Positions 45,190 to 53,976 of a stretch of 64,000 nt of DNA are shown here, piece after piece. Source of the stretch: Mucilaginibacter sp. KACC 22773 (GTDB lineage Bacteria > Bacteroidota > Bacteroidia > Sphingobacteriales > Sphingobacteriaceae); contig NZ_CP117883.1 of assembly GCF_028736215.1 (NCBI RefSeq), forward strand, positions 5,642,001-5,706,000. Reading direction: 5' to 3'. The stretch's first letter is position 1; every line of letters starts with the position of its first letter. Below the pieces are notes generated by a model. The model did no database searches. It saw only the letters and a list, made by a program, of their open reading frames with translations, and was not told the origin of the DNA. The position numbers were made by a program, and so were the translations under genes.

Positions 45190-47778
45190 ATGAGTACAAA
45201 AGGCCGGCAGGTTATACAGCATTGGTACAAGCAAAAAAACTGGCAACAGTTCCCCTTTCAGCAGGAAATGGAAGCGGCCTACCTGGGGGGCTACTCCGGC
45301 TTACTTAACGCACCTACGGGGAGCGGTAAAACCTTTGCCTTGTTTTTGCCCTTCCTGGTCGATTTTATTAACAAGCACCCGGATACTTACACCACGCAAA
45401 AAAACAACGGCTTGCTCATGCTATGGATTACCCCATTGCGTGCACTCACCAACGATATTCGCAAAGCCATGCAGGAAGCCTGCGACGAAATGGGCCTGCC
45501 CTGGCACATAGCCACCCGCACAGGTGACACATCTGCGGCAGAAAAAGCCGCACTGAAACGAAAATTGCCCGAGGTGCTGCTTACCACCCCCGAAAGCCTG
45601 CACCTGATGCTGGCCCAAAAAGACTACCCCAAATTGTTCAACAACCTGCAGGTGGTAGTTATTGACGAGTGGCACGAACTCCTGGGCACCAAACGCGGTG
45701 TGCAGGTGGAGCTGGGATTGTCTAAGTTGAAAGTCTTAAGTCCGAAGTCTGAAGTCTTGAGTCAGGTCCCCGAAAAAGACTTAGGACTTATGGCTCAGAA
45801 CTTAAGACTCAAAATCTGGGGCATCAGCGCAACCATAGGTAACCTGGAGCAGGCGGCCGAAGTTTTGCTGGGCAATGACTTCCCGGCAGATCAGATCAGG
45901 ATGGTGCGGGCCAACCTGGAGAAGAAGTTGGATATCCAGTCCATCATCCCCGATAATGTGGAGAATTACTCATGGGCAGGCCATATTGGTTTAAAGTTGC
46001 TGCCGCAAGTGATGGAGATTGTGGCCAAAAGCAAAACCACGCTGATATTCACCAACACGCGGTCGCAATCCGAGATCTGGTACCATGCTATTTTAGATAA
46101 TTACCCGGAGTATGCCGGCATTATGGCCATGCACCATGGCTCGTTAGATAACGAGCTGCGCAACTGGGTAGAACAGGCCCTGCATGCCGAGGCCCTGAAA
46201 CTCGTAGTGTGCACATCCAGCCTCGATCTTGGCGTCGATTTTAGGCCGGTTGATTGCGTAATACAGGTGGGCAGCCCCAAAGGTGTTGCCCGTTTTATGC
46301 AGCGCGCCGGGCGAAGCGGCCACCATCCGGGTGCGGTATCACGGGCGTATTTTGTGCCCACGCACTCGTTGGAATTGCTGGAAGGGGCCGCGCTTAAAGC
46401 CGCCATTAAACGCGGCATATTTGAAAGCCGCGACCCTATGCTGCTTACCATGGATGTGCTCATCCAATACATGGTTACATTGGCCGTATCCGACGGTTTT
46501 AGGGCCGATGAGCTGTTTAACGAGGTAAAGGGTACCTACGCCTTTGCCGACCTCACCCGCAACGAATTTGGCCAGCTGCTGGAGTTTATAACCACCGGCG
46601 GCAAAACACTGGCGCAATACGATGAATTTTTAAAGGTAGAAATAGAGAACGGCCTGTACAAAGTAAACAGCCGCCGGGTGGCCATGCGGCACCGCCTGAG
46701 TATAGGCACCATAACCAGCGAACTGAGCATCCGGGTAAAATGGCTGAGCGGCGGCAGCCTGGGCACCATCGAAGAATCCTTCGTATCCAAGCTTAAGCCA
46801 GGCAATACCTTCTGGTTTGCAGGCCGTAGCCTGGAGTTTATCCGGGTAAAGGAAATGGCGGCCTTTGTCAAAAAATCAAACTCCACTAAGGGTTTAATAC
46901 CGAGCTGGAATGGCGGGCGCATGCCTCTGTCGTCACAACTGGCTGCCGTATTCAGGGATAAGCTGGACGAGGTGGCGCATGGTATCGAAAAAGATGTTGA
47001 AGTCATCGCCCTGAAACCTTTATTCAAGTTGCAGCAGGAATTATCGCACCTGCCCCAGAGCCACGAGTTTTTGATCGAGTCGTTTAAATCCCGCGAAGGG
47101 CACCACCTGTTGTTTTATCCCTTTGAAGGGCGGCTGGTACACGAGGGGATGGCGTCATTGCTGGCCTTCAGGATCAGTAAAATCAGGAATGCCAGTTTCA
47201 GCATCGCCATGAACGATTATGGTTTCGAACTGCTTACCGACGAGGACGTACCCATTGAGGACGTGCTGGAAGACGTCAGCTTTTTTTCGATAGATAACCT
47301 CATTGATGACATCCAGCATAGCCTGAACGCCAATGAAATGGCCCGCAGGCGGTTCAGGGATATAGCCCATATTGGGGGGCTGGTGTTTACCGGTTATCCC
47401 GGGCAGCAGGTGAAGAATAAGCATTTGCAGGCATCAACCTCCTTATTGTTCGAGGTGTTTACCGAGTACGAGCCGGATAACCTGCTGGTGCGCCAGGCAT
47501 ATAACGAGGCTTTGGCTTTCCAGCTGGAGGAGTTTAGGCTGCGTGCAGCTTTACAACGGATAGCCACCCAAACCATCATCCTGAAAACCATTGAGCGGCC
47601 TACGCCATTTGCCTTCCCGATAATGGTTGACAGCCTTGGCCGTGAAAAACTGACTACCGAAACTATGGAAGAACGTATTGCCAAAATGGCCCGCCGCTAC
47701 GGCGCAGAAGGCGTTGGCGAAGTGGACGAAACCCGCAAAAACCGCAAGCCTGGCATCACCCGGAAGAAGGGGTTTTAG
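45190..47778 (+). CDS. Lhr-type DEXH helicase, ligase-associated DNA damage response family
   Basis: 862 residues. Motif I APTGSGKT (41-48), motif II DEWH (159-162), motif III SATIGN, and QRAGRSGH in the second RecA domain, then the Lhr winged-helix and beta-rich domains. It is of the type that works with a DNA ligase, a nuclease and a phosphoesterase in a DNA repair operon; none of these is next to it here. Residues about 181-206, between motifs II and III, are an extra segment coded by a palindromic repeat (see 45732-45809); without it the sequence would run directly from GLSKLK to IWGISATIGN as in relatives. Confidence 0.9.
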   Translation: MSTKGRQVIQHWYKQKNWQQFPFQQEMEAAYLGGYSGLLNAPTGSGKTFALFLPFLVDFINKHPDTYTTQKNNGLLMLWITPLRALTNDIRKAMQEACDEMGLPWHIATRTGDTSAAEKAALKRKLPEVLLTTPESLHLMLAQKDYPKLFNNLQVVVIDEWHELLGTKRGVQVELGLSKLKVLSPKSEVLSQVPEKDLGLMAQNLRLKIWGISATIGNLEQAAEVLLGNDFPADQIRMVRANLEKKLDIQSIIPDNVENYSWAGHIGLKLLPQVMEIVAKSKTTLIFTNTRSQSEIWYHAILDNYPEYAGIMAMHHGSLDNELRNWVEQALHAEALKLVVCTSSLDLGVDFRPVDCVIQVGSPKGVARFMQRAGRSGHHPGAVSRAYFVPTHSLELLEGAALKAAIKRGIFESRDPMLLTMDVLIQYMVTLAVSDGFRADELFNEVKGTYAFADLTRNEFGQLLEFITTGGKTLAQYDEFLKVEIENGLYKVNSRRVAMRHRLSIGTITSELSIRVKWLSGGSLGTIEESFVSKLKPGNTFWFAGRSLEFIRVKEMAAFVKKSNSTKGLIPSWNGGRMPLSSQLAAVFRDKLDEVAHGIEKDVEVIALKPLFKLQQELSHLPQSHEFLIESFKSREGHHLLFYPFEGRLVHEGMASLLAFRISKIRNASFSIAMNDYGFELLTDEDVPIEDVLEDVSFFSIDNLIDDIQHSLNANEMARRRFRDIAHIGGLVFTGYPGQQVKNKHLQASTSLLFEVFTEYEPDNLLVRQAYNEALAFQLEEFRLRAALQRIATQTIILKTIERPTPFAFPIMVDSLGREKLTTETMEERIAKMARRYGAEGVGEVDETRKNRKPGITRKKGF
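45732..45809. repeat. Palindromic repeat in frame inside the helicase gene
   Basis: Two 32-bp arms (45732-45763 and 45778-45809) pair imperfectly; both outer ends read AGTCTTAAGT on opposite strands, and GTCTTAAG-like units recur in between. It encodes about 26 residues (KVLSPKSEVLSQVPEKDLGL and the six after) with no stop, so the helicase frame stays open. Confidence 0.8.
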
Positions 47779-48034
47779 GTGGCTGTTCCCGCCTGCAATA
47801 CCAGCACTTTACAAGCATCTTTTGCACCTTTATATACTGTGTTACACCTGTTAATAAGGTTAACTAATTGAACATCAAGCGTTATTTGAAGTTACAGACA
47901 TTAAAGCGCCTTTTATTTTTTTAATTAGTTCCGGTTGATCGCCTGGTACCGTAATATTTAGCCAGCGTGGCAACGTTGGCGAATGGATTTAATTGCAAGT
48001 GTGTGTACCGGTACGAGGTGAAACAGGGTAACAC

Positions 48035-48074
48035 GCCCTGGTACATGGTGGTACGCCCTGGTACGGGGTGGTAC
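48035..48074. repeat. Two 20-bp tandem repeats in the intergenic region
   Basis: GCCCTGGTACATGGTGGTAC and GCCCTGGTACGGGGTGGTAC are adjacent and differ at two of 20 bases; a looser third unit begins near 48007. The region 47779-48263 has no gene. GGTAC recurs five times in about 70 bp. Confidence 0.8.
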
Positions 48075-48158
48075 ACTACCAATGGTTAATATTTTTAACC
48101 AGGGCAAAACTTCGGATTGGGCGGAAGTATTGCGTAGGCGGTGGCGAAAATGGTGACT

Positions 48159-48195
48159 TGTGATCAAATATTCGTTTAACGACAATTTGATCACA
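48159..48195. promoter_or_regulatory. 11-bp inverted repeat upstream of the RidA gene
   Basis: TGTGATCAAAT and ATTTGATCACA are perfect complements separated by 15 bp, 69 bp before the RidA start. The TGTGA...TCACA ends resemble a Crp/Fnr-type half-site pair, but the spacing is too wide for one standard site; it may be a stem-loop or two half-sites. Confidence 0.4.
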
Positions 48196-48263
48196 CCTGC
48201 AAGATATATCAGTGCTTATTTTTATATTTATAGAGCAGTAAATCATCCCAAAAACCTATCGCC

Positions 48264-48653
48264 ATGGCCTCAAAAATTAGCTTCAATACCGGTAAAATAC
48301 CGCGTTTAAACACCTTTATCCCACAGGCCGTAATAGCAGGCGGTTTAATATACGTTTCGGGCATGGCGGGGCTAAATCCCGAGACCGGCAAATTGATCGA
48401 CGATACTTTTGAAGGGCAGGCCCGACAGGCTTTTGCAAACATCCAAACCATATTGCAGGAAGCAGGCAGCAATATGGATAACATCGTAAAAACCACCATC
48501 TGGATGGTTAGCGGCCAGGACCCAACCTTTGCAGCCATCAATAAAATTTATGCCGAGTTCTTCCCCGAAAACCCGCCGGCACGCAGCGCCCCGCAGGTGA
48601 TGCCTTTTCCGGGTGGTATTCTTATTTCGGTGGAGTGTGTGGCGCTGGTGTAA
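48264..48653 (+). CDS. RidA family protein (reactive intermediate deaminase)
   Basis: 129 residues with the RidA/YjgF trimer fold: AVIAGGLIYVSGMAGLNPETG, then PPARSAPQV with the Arg that holds the substrate carboxylate, and the C-terminal ISVECVALV. True RidA hydrolyses 2-aminoacrylate-type imines from pyridoxal-phosphate enzymes. Lone gene here. Confidence 0.9.
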   Translation: MASKISFNTGKIPRLNTFIPQAVIAGGLIYVSGMAGLNPETGKLIDDTFEGQARQAFANIQTILQEAGSNMDNIVKTTIWMVSGQDPTFAAINKIYAEFFPENPPARSAPQVMPFPGGILISVECVALV

Positions 48654-48701
48654 GGGAATTGCAGCACATCACGTTATAATCGAAATAAACGCAATAGCTC
48701 A

Positions 48702-49367
48702 ATGAATAAAAAAGATTTTTTAGATTATATTATTCCTAAGGTTGAACCTTACTTTTTAAAGTATGGTTTTGTTTATAGAAAATCAAAATCTGGTTTCGTT
48801 AAGAAAATTGATAACGGATGGGTAAAGATTGATTTTTCATTTTATGATTTCGCCATGACCTACAATATGAATTTGGGGTTTGAACTTAGGAAAAATAAGG
48901 TTCAGGAATTATTTATTCGGTATGTGGACATAAATCCTTCCGACGGAAAAAATTTACCAACAATAGTCTTTTCACTAACAGGGTTAGTGAAAAATGAATT
49001 TACGTCTTTTAGATATACCAATGAAAAAGAATTAGATTCAATTATCATTGGGAAGATAATCCCCTTTTTAGATGTCCAACTAATTCTTCTTATTGAACGC
49101 TATAATGAACTTAAAAATATCTATCAACTTTTTACAGACTCGAATGAATATCTTAATGAGCAAATAGCCCCCAATTACGATAATTATTTAACTGCTCTGA
49201 TAATAGGGTGGCTGCTTTTTCCAGATAATTTTGATGATGTCGTTGCTTCCATTGATGATTTGTTTTTAAAATTAAAAAATAAATGGCCTAATAGTTTGAG
49301 TGCGGAACAATATGAGGATAGCTTTAATAAGATTGTAGCAGATTTAAAAAGTAAAATAGAGAAATAG
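48702..49367 (+). CDS. Hypothetical protein (221 aa), AT-rich
   Basis: Cytoplasmic, mixed alpha/beta, with no membrane segment. The start FLDYIIPKVEPYFLKYGFVYRKSKSGFVKKIDNGW resembles DUF4304-type domains, but that is a resemblance only. Codon use is noticeably AT-rich compared with RidA and the helicase, so it may have been acquired. It heads a run of orphan genes from 48.7 to 51.5 kb. Confidence 0.65.
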   Translation: MNKKDFLDYIIPKVEPYFLKYGFVYRKSKSGFVKKIDNGWVKIDFSFYDFAMTYNMNLGFELRKNKVQELFIRYVDINPSDGKNLPTIVFSLTGLVKNEFTSFRYTNEKELDSIIIGKIIPFLDVQLILLIERYNELKNIYQLFTDSNEYLNEQIAPNYDNYLTALIIGWLLFPDNFDDVVASIDDLFLKLKNKWPNSLSAEQYEDSFNKIVADLKSKIEK

Positions 49368-49485
49368 TAATAGCTCAGGAACCCCGGTTGTCCGTAGTCT
49401 ATAGCTGTTCGAATGTCTCTGATTACTGATGGCGATGCTTGTAGTTTGTAACTAAAGTTAGTTCACTCTATAATTTGCAGCACAA

Positions 49486-50144
49486 ATGTTTGGATTGTTT
49501 AAAAAGAATAAAAAACGAAAGACCTGGCCGATAACCGACTGGGAAATGTGCATCATGTACAATGCCCTAAACCAGTTGCCGGGTGAGTTTGCGCACCTGA
49601 AACAGCAGCTTGAATACCCGCTGTTTACAGTAGCTTCTACAGGCCGCAGCACAAACGATCCTGATTATATATCATTCAGCTTCGCCCCGGATATCTACCG
49701 GGATTTTGAAAACCGGCGCATGCAGGATTACATGATCCGCAATATCAAAGTATCCAACATCGATAAAAAAAGTTTGACTATACAATTTGGGTTGTTGCCG
49801 GCGTCATCTGCGGCTATTCGTTAAAAGAGTTCGATCAGTCGGTTATCGATTTAAATAGCGTTGATGTAAGGGCCTATGCCAAAGTTTACCTGGAAAATGA
49901 CGATTTTGATAAACTGGCCACCCTGTTAAACGCCGATGATATTAAGGAAATTAACCCCAGCGAAGTATACGAAGTAGTTTTAAACGGAAACACCTATTAC
50001 CACATTAAAGACCTGAAAGACGGCGATTTCATCGGCATTGGCACCGATAAAGTGATTTATACAATTACCCACGATCCGTTTGAAATTGTGCCGCTGAACA
50101 AAAGTTTGAAAGAGGTATTTGATGACGACAAACTCAATCAATAA
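49486..50144 (+). pseudogene. Orphan gene split by a frameshift at a seven-A run
   Basis: Translation from 49486 reads 112 residues to a stop at 49822-49824. Coding potential continues in the -1 frame to a stop at 50142-50144 and starts at once after the A7 run (49765-49771): shifting there gives DKKKFDYTIWVVAGVICGYS and then about 100 more residues. The first part ends unnaturally in LLPASSAAIR. Adding one A or slipping back one base restores a 219-residue protein with a charged C-terminus (KEVFDDDKLNQ). This could be a true mutation, a sequencing error, or slippage in vivo. Family unknown. Confidence 0.8.
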
Positions 50145-50315
50145 AGTTAAACAGGGCAATGCCTGCGGCCCGGGCTATCCGCTCATACGCGCACAAGGCT
50201 TTAGGCGCAGGCCGGTACCCGCTTCTATCCCTATTGCTGAAATTTTGTTTAAAAAAAACCTTGTGGGAAACGGTGAGCAACTGAAATAAATATTAACAAC
50301 CACCTATATATAACG

Positions 50316-50918
50316 TTGAAAAATAAAGCCATTCTATTCATCATGGTGCTATCCCTGCTTTCGCCGGGCTACCATGTTGTAGCTACAAAAAGCGTTGGAC
50401 GTATTTTGGGCATCACAAAAACCGATACCTCCCGTAAGCCAAAGCTAAAACCGCGGCTTGAAGATGCCCACACACCCACGCTAAAAAGCATCTTGCACGA
50501 TGAGCTCAAACGCCATCATGAAATTACCAAGGTGGATACCCTGTTTGTATTGAAACAGGGTGATACCCTGAAAGTTAAATTAAGGCACTATTGTACTTAT
50601 GATGGTAAAATAAACCTGCCGCCCCGGTACTTACGCATGTACGGCCTCAAAAAGTTTAAAGCGCATAACTTTATAACCGCATTGCAGGTAAAGCGGAACA
50701 GTAAGCTGATATTTAAAGGATTTATCAAAAAGGATGATTTTTTAAGCTTACTGGGCGATAGCTTAAAAAAGTATGGTGTATTGTTATTCCCGAACGTCGA
50801 ATTTGACCCGGACGGCCTTAATATACAGTACAGCATATCGGTACCCTTAACGGATGTTGGCAGGGGTTTTACTTTGACAATTAGCAAGCTGGGTGAAAAA
50901 ACGGTGAGGGCAGATTGA
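50316..50918 (+). CDS. Hypothetical exported protein (200 aa), TTG start
   Basis: Opens with TTG at 50316, giving the signal-peptide-like MKNKAILFIMVLSLLSPGYH. The mature part is basic, with VDTLFVLKQGDTLKVKLRHYCTYDGKINLPPRYLRMYG. No family recognised. Predicted periplasmic. It follows the frameshifted gene at 49486-50144; 50145-50315 shows nothing. Confidence 0.65.
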   Translation: MKNKAILFIMVLSLLSPGYHVVATKSVGRILGITKTDTSRKPKLKPRLEDAHTPTLKSILHDELKRHHEITKVDTLFVLKQGDTLKVKLRHYCTYDGKINLPPRYLRMYGLKKFKAHNFITALQVKRNSKLIFKGFIKKDDFLSLLGDSLKKYGVLLFPNVEFDPDGLNIQYSISVPLTDVGRGFTLTISKLGEKTVRAD

Positions 50919-51079
50919 GCGGTCGGTGTTATCATTGCACCAGCCAAGTTGTATTTTACGTATATTTCAGTGCCAGAACTATATAATACGGCGTTTCTGT
51001 GAGCTAAACGAACAGTGATGACGCGATCACAGTCTGAACTGACGGTACTTACATTAGCTGAAGATCAAAAACTAATAAG

Positions 51080-51511
51080 ATGGAAGATATCGAAGATATA
51101 TATGTAGCTATTGAATTTCCCAAAAGAAACGAAAGTATAGAGACATTCACCCAAAACTACTTAAAAGGCTTTAAGGAGACTAACGGTTACTACGAATACC
51201 CACGTTTCAGAGGTGAAATCGAATTTGAAACGGACGATTATAAATTAATGTTATCATATATTTTGCAAAAGGAAAAGAGCAGATTCTGTTTTTATTTTGA
51301 AAATGAGGAAAATAGTGAAGCGCCCTTCGCGATGATGTTTTTTAACGAAGACGGATCGTTGTTTTTAGGCCTCGGGGTTCATGAACAGTTTGAGTCGAAA
51401 TATGAACAGATGCTAAAAAACGATTTTAAATCATCGTTAATTATGTTTTGCTATAACGTTATGCCGCCAGATAATTTGGCCGAATTTAAATCTATCATAA
51501 AAGGAAAATGA
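51080..51511 (+). CDS. Hypothetical acidic protein (143 aa)
   Basis: Small cytoplasmic protein, rich in Glu, Phe and Tyr (RFCFYFENEENSEAPFAMMFFNEDG). No signal peptide or membrane segment, no family recognised; AT-rich. The size, acidity and isolation are like immunity proteins of contact-toxin systems, but no toxin gene is near. ATG start at 51080. Confidence 0.6.
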   Translation: MEDIEDIYVAIEFPKRNESIETFTQNYLKGFKETNGYYEYPRFRGEIEFETDDYKLMLSYILQKEKSRFCFYFENEENSEAPFAMMFFNEDGSLFLGLGVHEQFESKYEQMLKNDFKSSLIMFCYNVMPPDNLAEFKSIIKGK

Positions 51512-51569
51512 CAACCGTTGCTATCAGAAATTTGTGTGTCTCTAAACAATAAATTCCTGGCTTAACTAA

Positions 51570-52154
51570 TCAGAATTGTGTAAAAATCCTTTTGCGGATA
51601 CGGCTGAGTGATTGCGGTTTAACCCCAACAAATGAGGCGATATGGTACTGGGAGATCCTTTGCTGCAGATCGGCATGATTTTTCAAAAAACGCTCGTAAC
51701 GAAGTTCAGGTGTTTCTGCATATAATGAACTGATATCCTGCAGCATTTTGACAAAAACTGCTTCGATGGCTATCCTGCCAAAACGTTCCCCGCCACGAAC
51801 ATTTGCATAAAATAGTTGAAGGTCAGCATGCGAGATCACAAATACAATACTGTCCTCTAAAGCCTGAATGTTTTTTGAAGAAGGGGCCTGGGGAAGAAAA
51901 CTTTCATAATTACATACAAATTCATTTTCCTGCGAGAAATCATATGTTTTTTCTTCTCCGTCATGGTTAATATAAAACCGCATTAATCCCTTCGCCACAA
52001 ATCCTACTTGTTTGCAAATCCGTCCTTCTTCTAAAAAATAGTCGCCCTTTTTATAGGTTTTTTCCTTAAACAAAGAGGTCACGGTATCTATCTCTTCGGG
52101 GCTGAGCGTAATCACCTTTTGTATGCTGGTTAGTAAGCTGTCTATCATCATCAT
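51570..52154 (-). CDS. Crp/Fnr family transcriptional regulator
   Basis: About 194 residues from the ATG at 52154 (longer frame needs a TTG). Cyclic-nucleotide-binding-type beta-barrel about residues 12-115 (KGDYFLEEGRICKQVGFVAKGLMRFY) and a C-terminal helix-turn-helix, YHIASFVGVKPQSLSRIRKRI. No Fe-S cysteines, so not an oxygen-type Fnr. It closes a minus-strand unit with NIPSNAP and DUF4267 genes, probably as their regulator. Confidence 0.88.
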   Translation of the reverse strand: MMMIDSLLTSIQKVITLSPEEIDTVTSLFKEKTYKKGDYFLEEGRICKQVGFVAKGLMRFYINHDGEEKTYDFSQENEFVCNYESFLPQAPSSKNIQALEDSIVFVISHADLQLFYANVRGGERFGRIAIEAVFVKMLQDISSLYAETPELRYERFLKNHADLQQRISQYHIASFVGVKPQSLSRIRKRIFTQF

Positions 52155-52227
52155 TTGAACTGTATCAAAACCAAAAGTACACAACCTGCTAACAAGTTGT
52201 GTAGCAATCCTGGTGCGGCAAAACCGG

Positions 52228-52533
52228 TTAGCTTGCAGCCCTTAAAATTTTGGTTTCTACGTTGGTAATTTTGTTTCTGTCAAAGTCTGCCGTATCGGCG
52301 GCAAACTCCGGGCTTTTCAAATAGCGTTCGGTCATTTCATTCACATCGGCATCGTCTGGAAAAGATACGAGGGCGATAACCTGGTTAGCGATGCCGGGGG
52401 TATTGCCGATCCAAACACCTTTGACAGCGAAGCCAAACTTCGGAAGGTTTATCCTGTGCCTGGCCCAATTTGCTGTAAAGTACTGAGCAGCTGTTTCTTT
52501 ATCAGCAAGCGTATAAATTCTTAATTGTTCCAT
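52228..52533 (-). CDS. NIPSNAP family protein
   Basis: About 101 residues from the ATG at 52533 (MEQLRIYTLADKE), 14 bp after the DUF4267 stop; a longer open frame upstream has no sensible start. The ferredoxin-like fold with RHRINLPKFGFAVKGVWIG and TERYLKSPEF fits NIPSNAP. Function poorly known; often linked to small-molecule handling. Confidence 0.8.
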   Translation of the reverse strand: MEQLRIYTLADKETAAQYFTANWARHRINLPKFGFAVKGVWIGNTPGIANQVIALVSFPDDADVNEMTERYLKSPEFAADTADFDRNKITNVETKILRAAS

Positions 52534-52547
52534 GTTGTTTTTACTGT

Positions 52548-52940
52548 TTATAGTGATTTTGTTTGAGGTTTTGCCGTAAATAACAGGATGCCAACAACCG
52601 AACAAATGATGGTTGCTACAATATGTGGCATCGCTTGCTGCAAACCGGTATAGCTTTTACTAAGTACAGTCAGCATATCTGATACCGGGATGATCGTGGC
52701 TACAAATAGCATTACGCCAAGGGCACGGCGCTCCTTCATCAGGACCAATGCGCATAACAGGATCCCGGAAAATATATCCCTGATACCTTTAATGTGATGA
52801 AAGGCGTAATCGCCATTGGCGTTAAAGCGGATGCCGAAAGCGGCTGTTGCTACTTCGGGAGAGAAAAAAAAGCGGGCTCCGAGGAATACCATTCCCAGGC
52901 CCAGTAAAAATGCGATTGCATAAGAGATTTTTGTTGTCAT
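52548..52940 (-). CDS. DUF4267 membrane protein
   Basis: 130 residues, four predicted membrane helices: AIAFLLGLGMVFLGARFFF, a segment with GIRDIFSGILLCALVLM, one with VMLFVATIIPVSDML, and VATIICSVVGILLF. It matches DUF4267, of unknown role, usually beside regulators. First gene of the NIPSNAP/Crp unit. Confidence 0.82.
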   Translation of the reverse strand: MTTKISYAIAFLLGLGMVFLGARFFFSPEVATAAFGIRFNANGDYAFHHIKGIRDIFSGILLCALVLMKERRALGVMLFVATIIPVSDMLTVLSKSYTGLQQAMPHIVATIICSVVGILLFTAKPQTKSL

Positions 52941-53218
52941 GATTGTTTGTTTCTAAATAATGACACAAAATTATGCCCGCCAAAGCCGGCATTCATGCAC
53001 CTGGGTTAACAAATTGATCGTGCTGCCGTATTTTGAAATAACCGAATCAGGAAAAAGTGTTGTCATGATTAGAAATGCGATTTTCAGCCTGTGTTCGGTG
53101 TTATCACACCGCCCCCAGGCTGAGTCAGCGGAAAACTTGCGCATTGTCTTGCCATGGTGGTGGCAGAGCCGGTCATAGGCGTCTATCAATAGCCAGATAT
53201 AAACCAAAGCCCCCAAAA

Positions 53219-53974
53219 TCAGATGCCGGTATACCACGACCATCCTGAAGTAATATCGGGCCCCGGATCAGTAAATTTATCAGTCACCACAATGCGCTGC
53301 AAAAATTTAACGTTTTTGTAGCCCAGCTGCGTTTCTACCCTCAGGCGTAAGGGCGCGCCGTTACGCGCAGGTAGGTCTTCGCCGTTCATGGTATGGGCCA
53401 GTATGGTTTGCGGATGAAATGCATCAAGCATATCAATGCTTTCGGCATAGTTGTCGAAGCCGTATAGGGCTACATAACGTGCGGTTTTTAAAATGCCGGC
53501 ATCTTTTAGTAGGGCGCTTAGCGGTACGCCTGTCCATTCGGCAATGGCGCTCCAGCCTTCCTCGCAGGTGTGCCGGGTTATTTGGGTTCGCGCACCCAGT
53601 TTTTTGAGCTCATCTATTGAATACTTACGCGGTGTGGCCACGCAGCCTTCTATAACAAGCGTAAAATCTTTAAAGTTATCAAGTTGCAGTTGCTGATAAG
53701 CTTTGCTGTAGGCTTTTTTGCTCGCCGGATCGGCAGGGTCGCCAATATCGGTTACCGGGAAGCTGGTTATCTCGTTTTTTTGATACTCCATAGCCAGGGC
53801 CCGCTGCGAAAGCAGGCCGCGCTGGGCAATGTAGGTTAAATCGTCGCCCATCCGCAAAATATTGCCGTAGGTGGGCGGTGCTTTTTTAAGGCAGCCCGAA
53901 AGCAAAAGCGCACCAGCAGAGGTAAGTCCTGTTAAAATAGCCTGGCGGCGGTTCATCAGTAGTTTTCTTTTCAT
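53219..53974 (-). CDS. Molybdopterin-dependent oxidoreductase (YedY/sulfite-oxidase-like), Tat lipoprotein
   Basis: About 251 residues from the ATG at 53974, 2 bp after the cytochrome b stop. The N-terminus combines a twin-arginine motif (NRRQAIL) with a lipobox (LLSGC, Cys28). The catalytic domain has RHTCEEGWSAIAEWTGVPL with the Mo-ligand Cys137. Substrate unknown; the YedY branch reduces methionine sulfoxide in proteins, others oxidise sulfite. The cytochrome b neighbour should supply or take electrons. Confidence 0.88.
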   Translation of the reverse strand: MKRKLLMNRRQAILTGLTSAGALLLSGCLKKAPPTYGNILRMGDDLTYIAQRGLLSQRALAMEYQKNEITSFPVTDIGDPADPASKKAYSKAYQQLQLDNFKDFTLVIEGCVATPRKYSIDELKKLGARTQITRHTCEEGWSAIAEWTGVPLSALLKDAGILKTARYVALYGFDNYAESIDMLDAFHPQTILAHTMNGEDLPARNGAPLRLRVETQLGYKNVKFLQRIVVTDKFTDPGPDITSGWSWYTGI

Positions 53975-53976
53975 AG

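Noticed and set aside
49765..49772. Classic programmed -1 frameshift signal
   Set aside because: The reading frame across the A run is AAA AAA AGT, not the X XXY YYZ form, so a two-tRNA slip does not fit; mutation or sequencing error is at least as likely.
52971..53243. Minus-strand open frame of 90 residues after the Mo-enzyme gene
   Set aside because: Overlaps the end of the oxidoreductase gene by 25 bp, has odd composition (His/Arg/Cys-rich) and no recognisable domain; not enough to call a gene.
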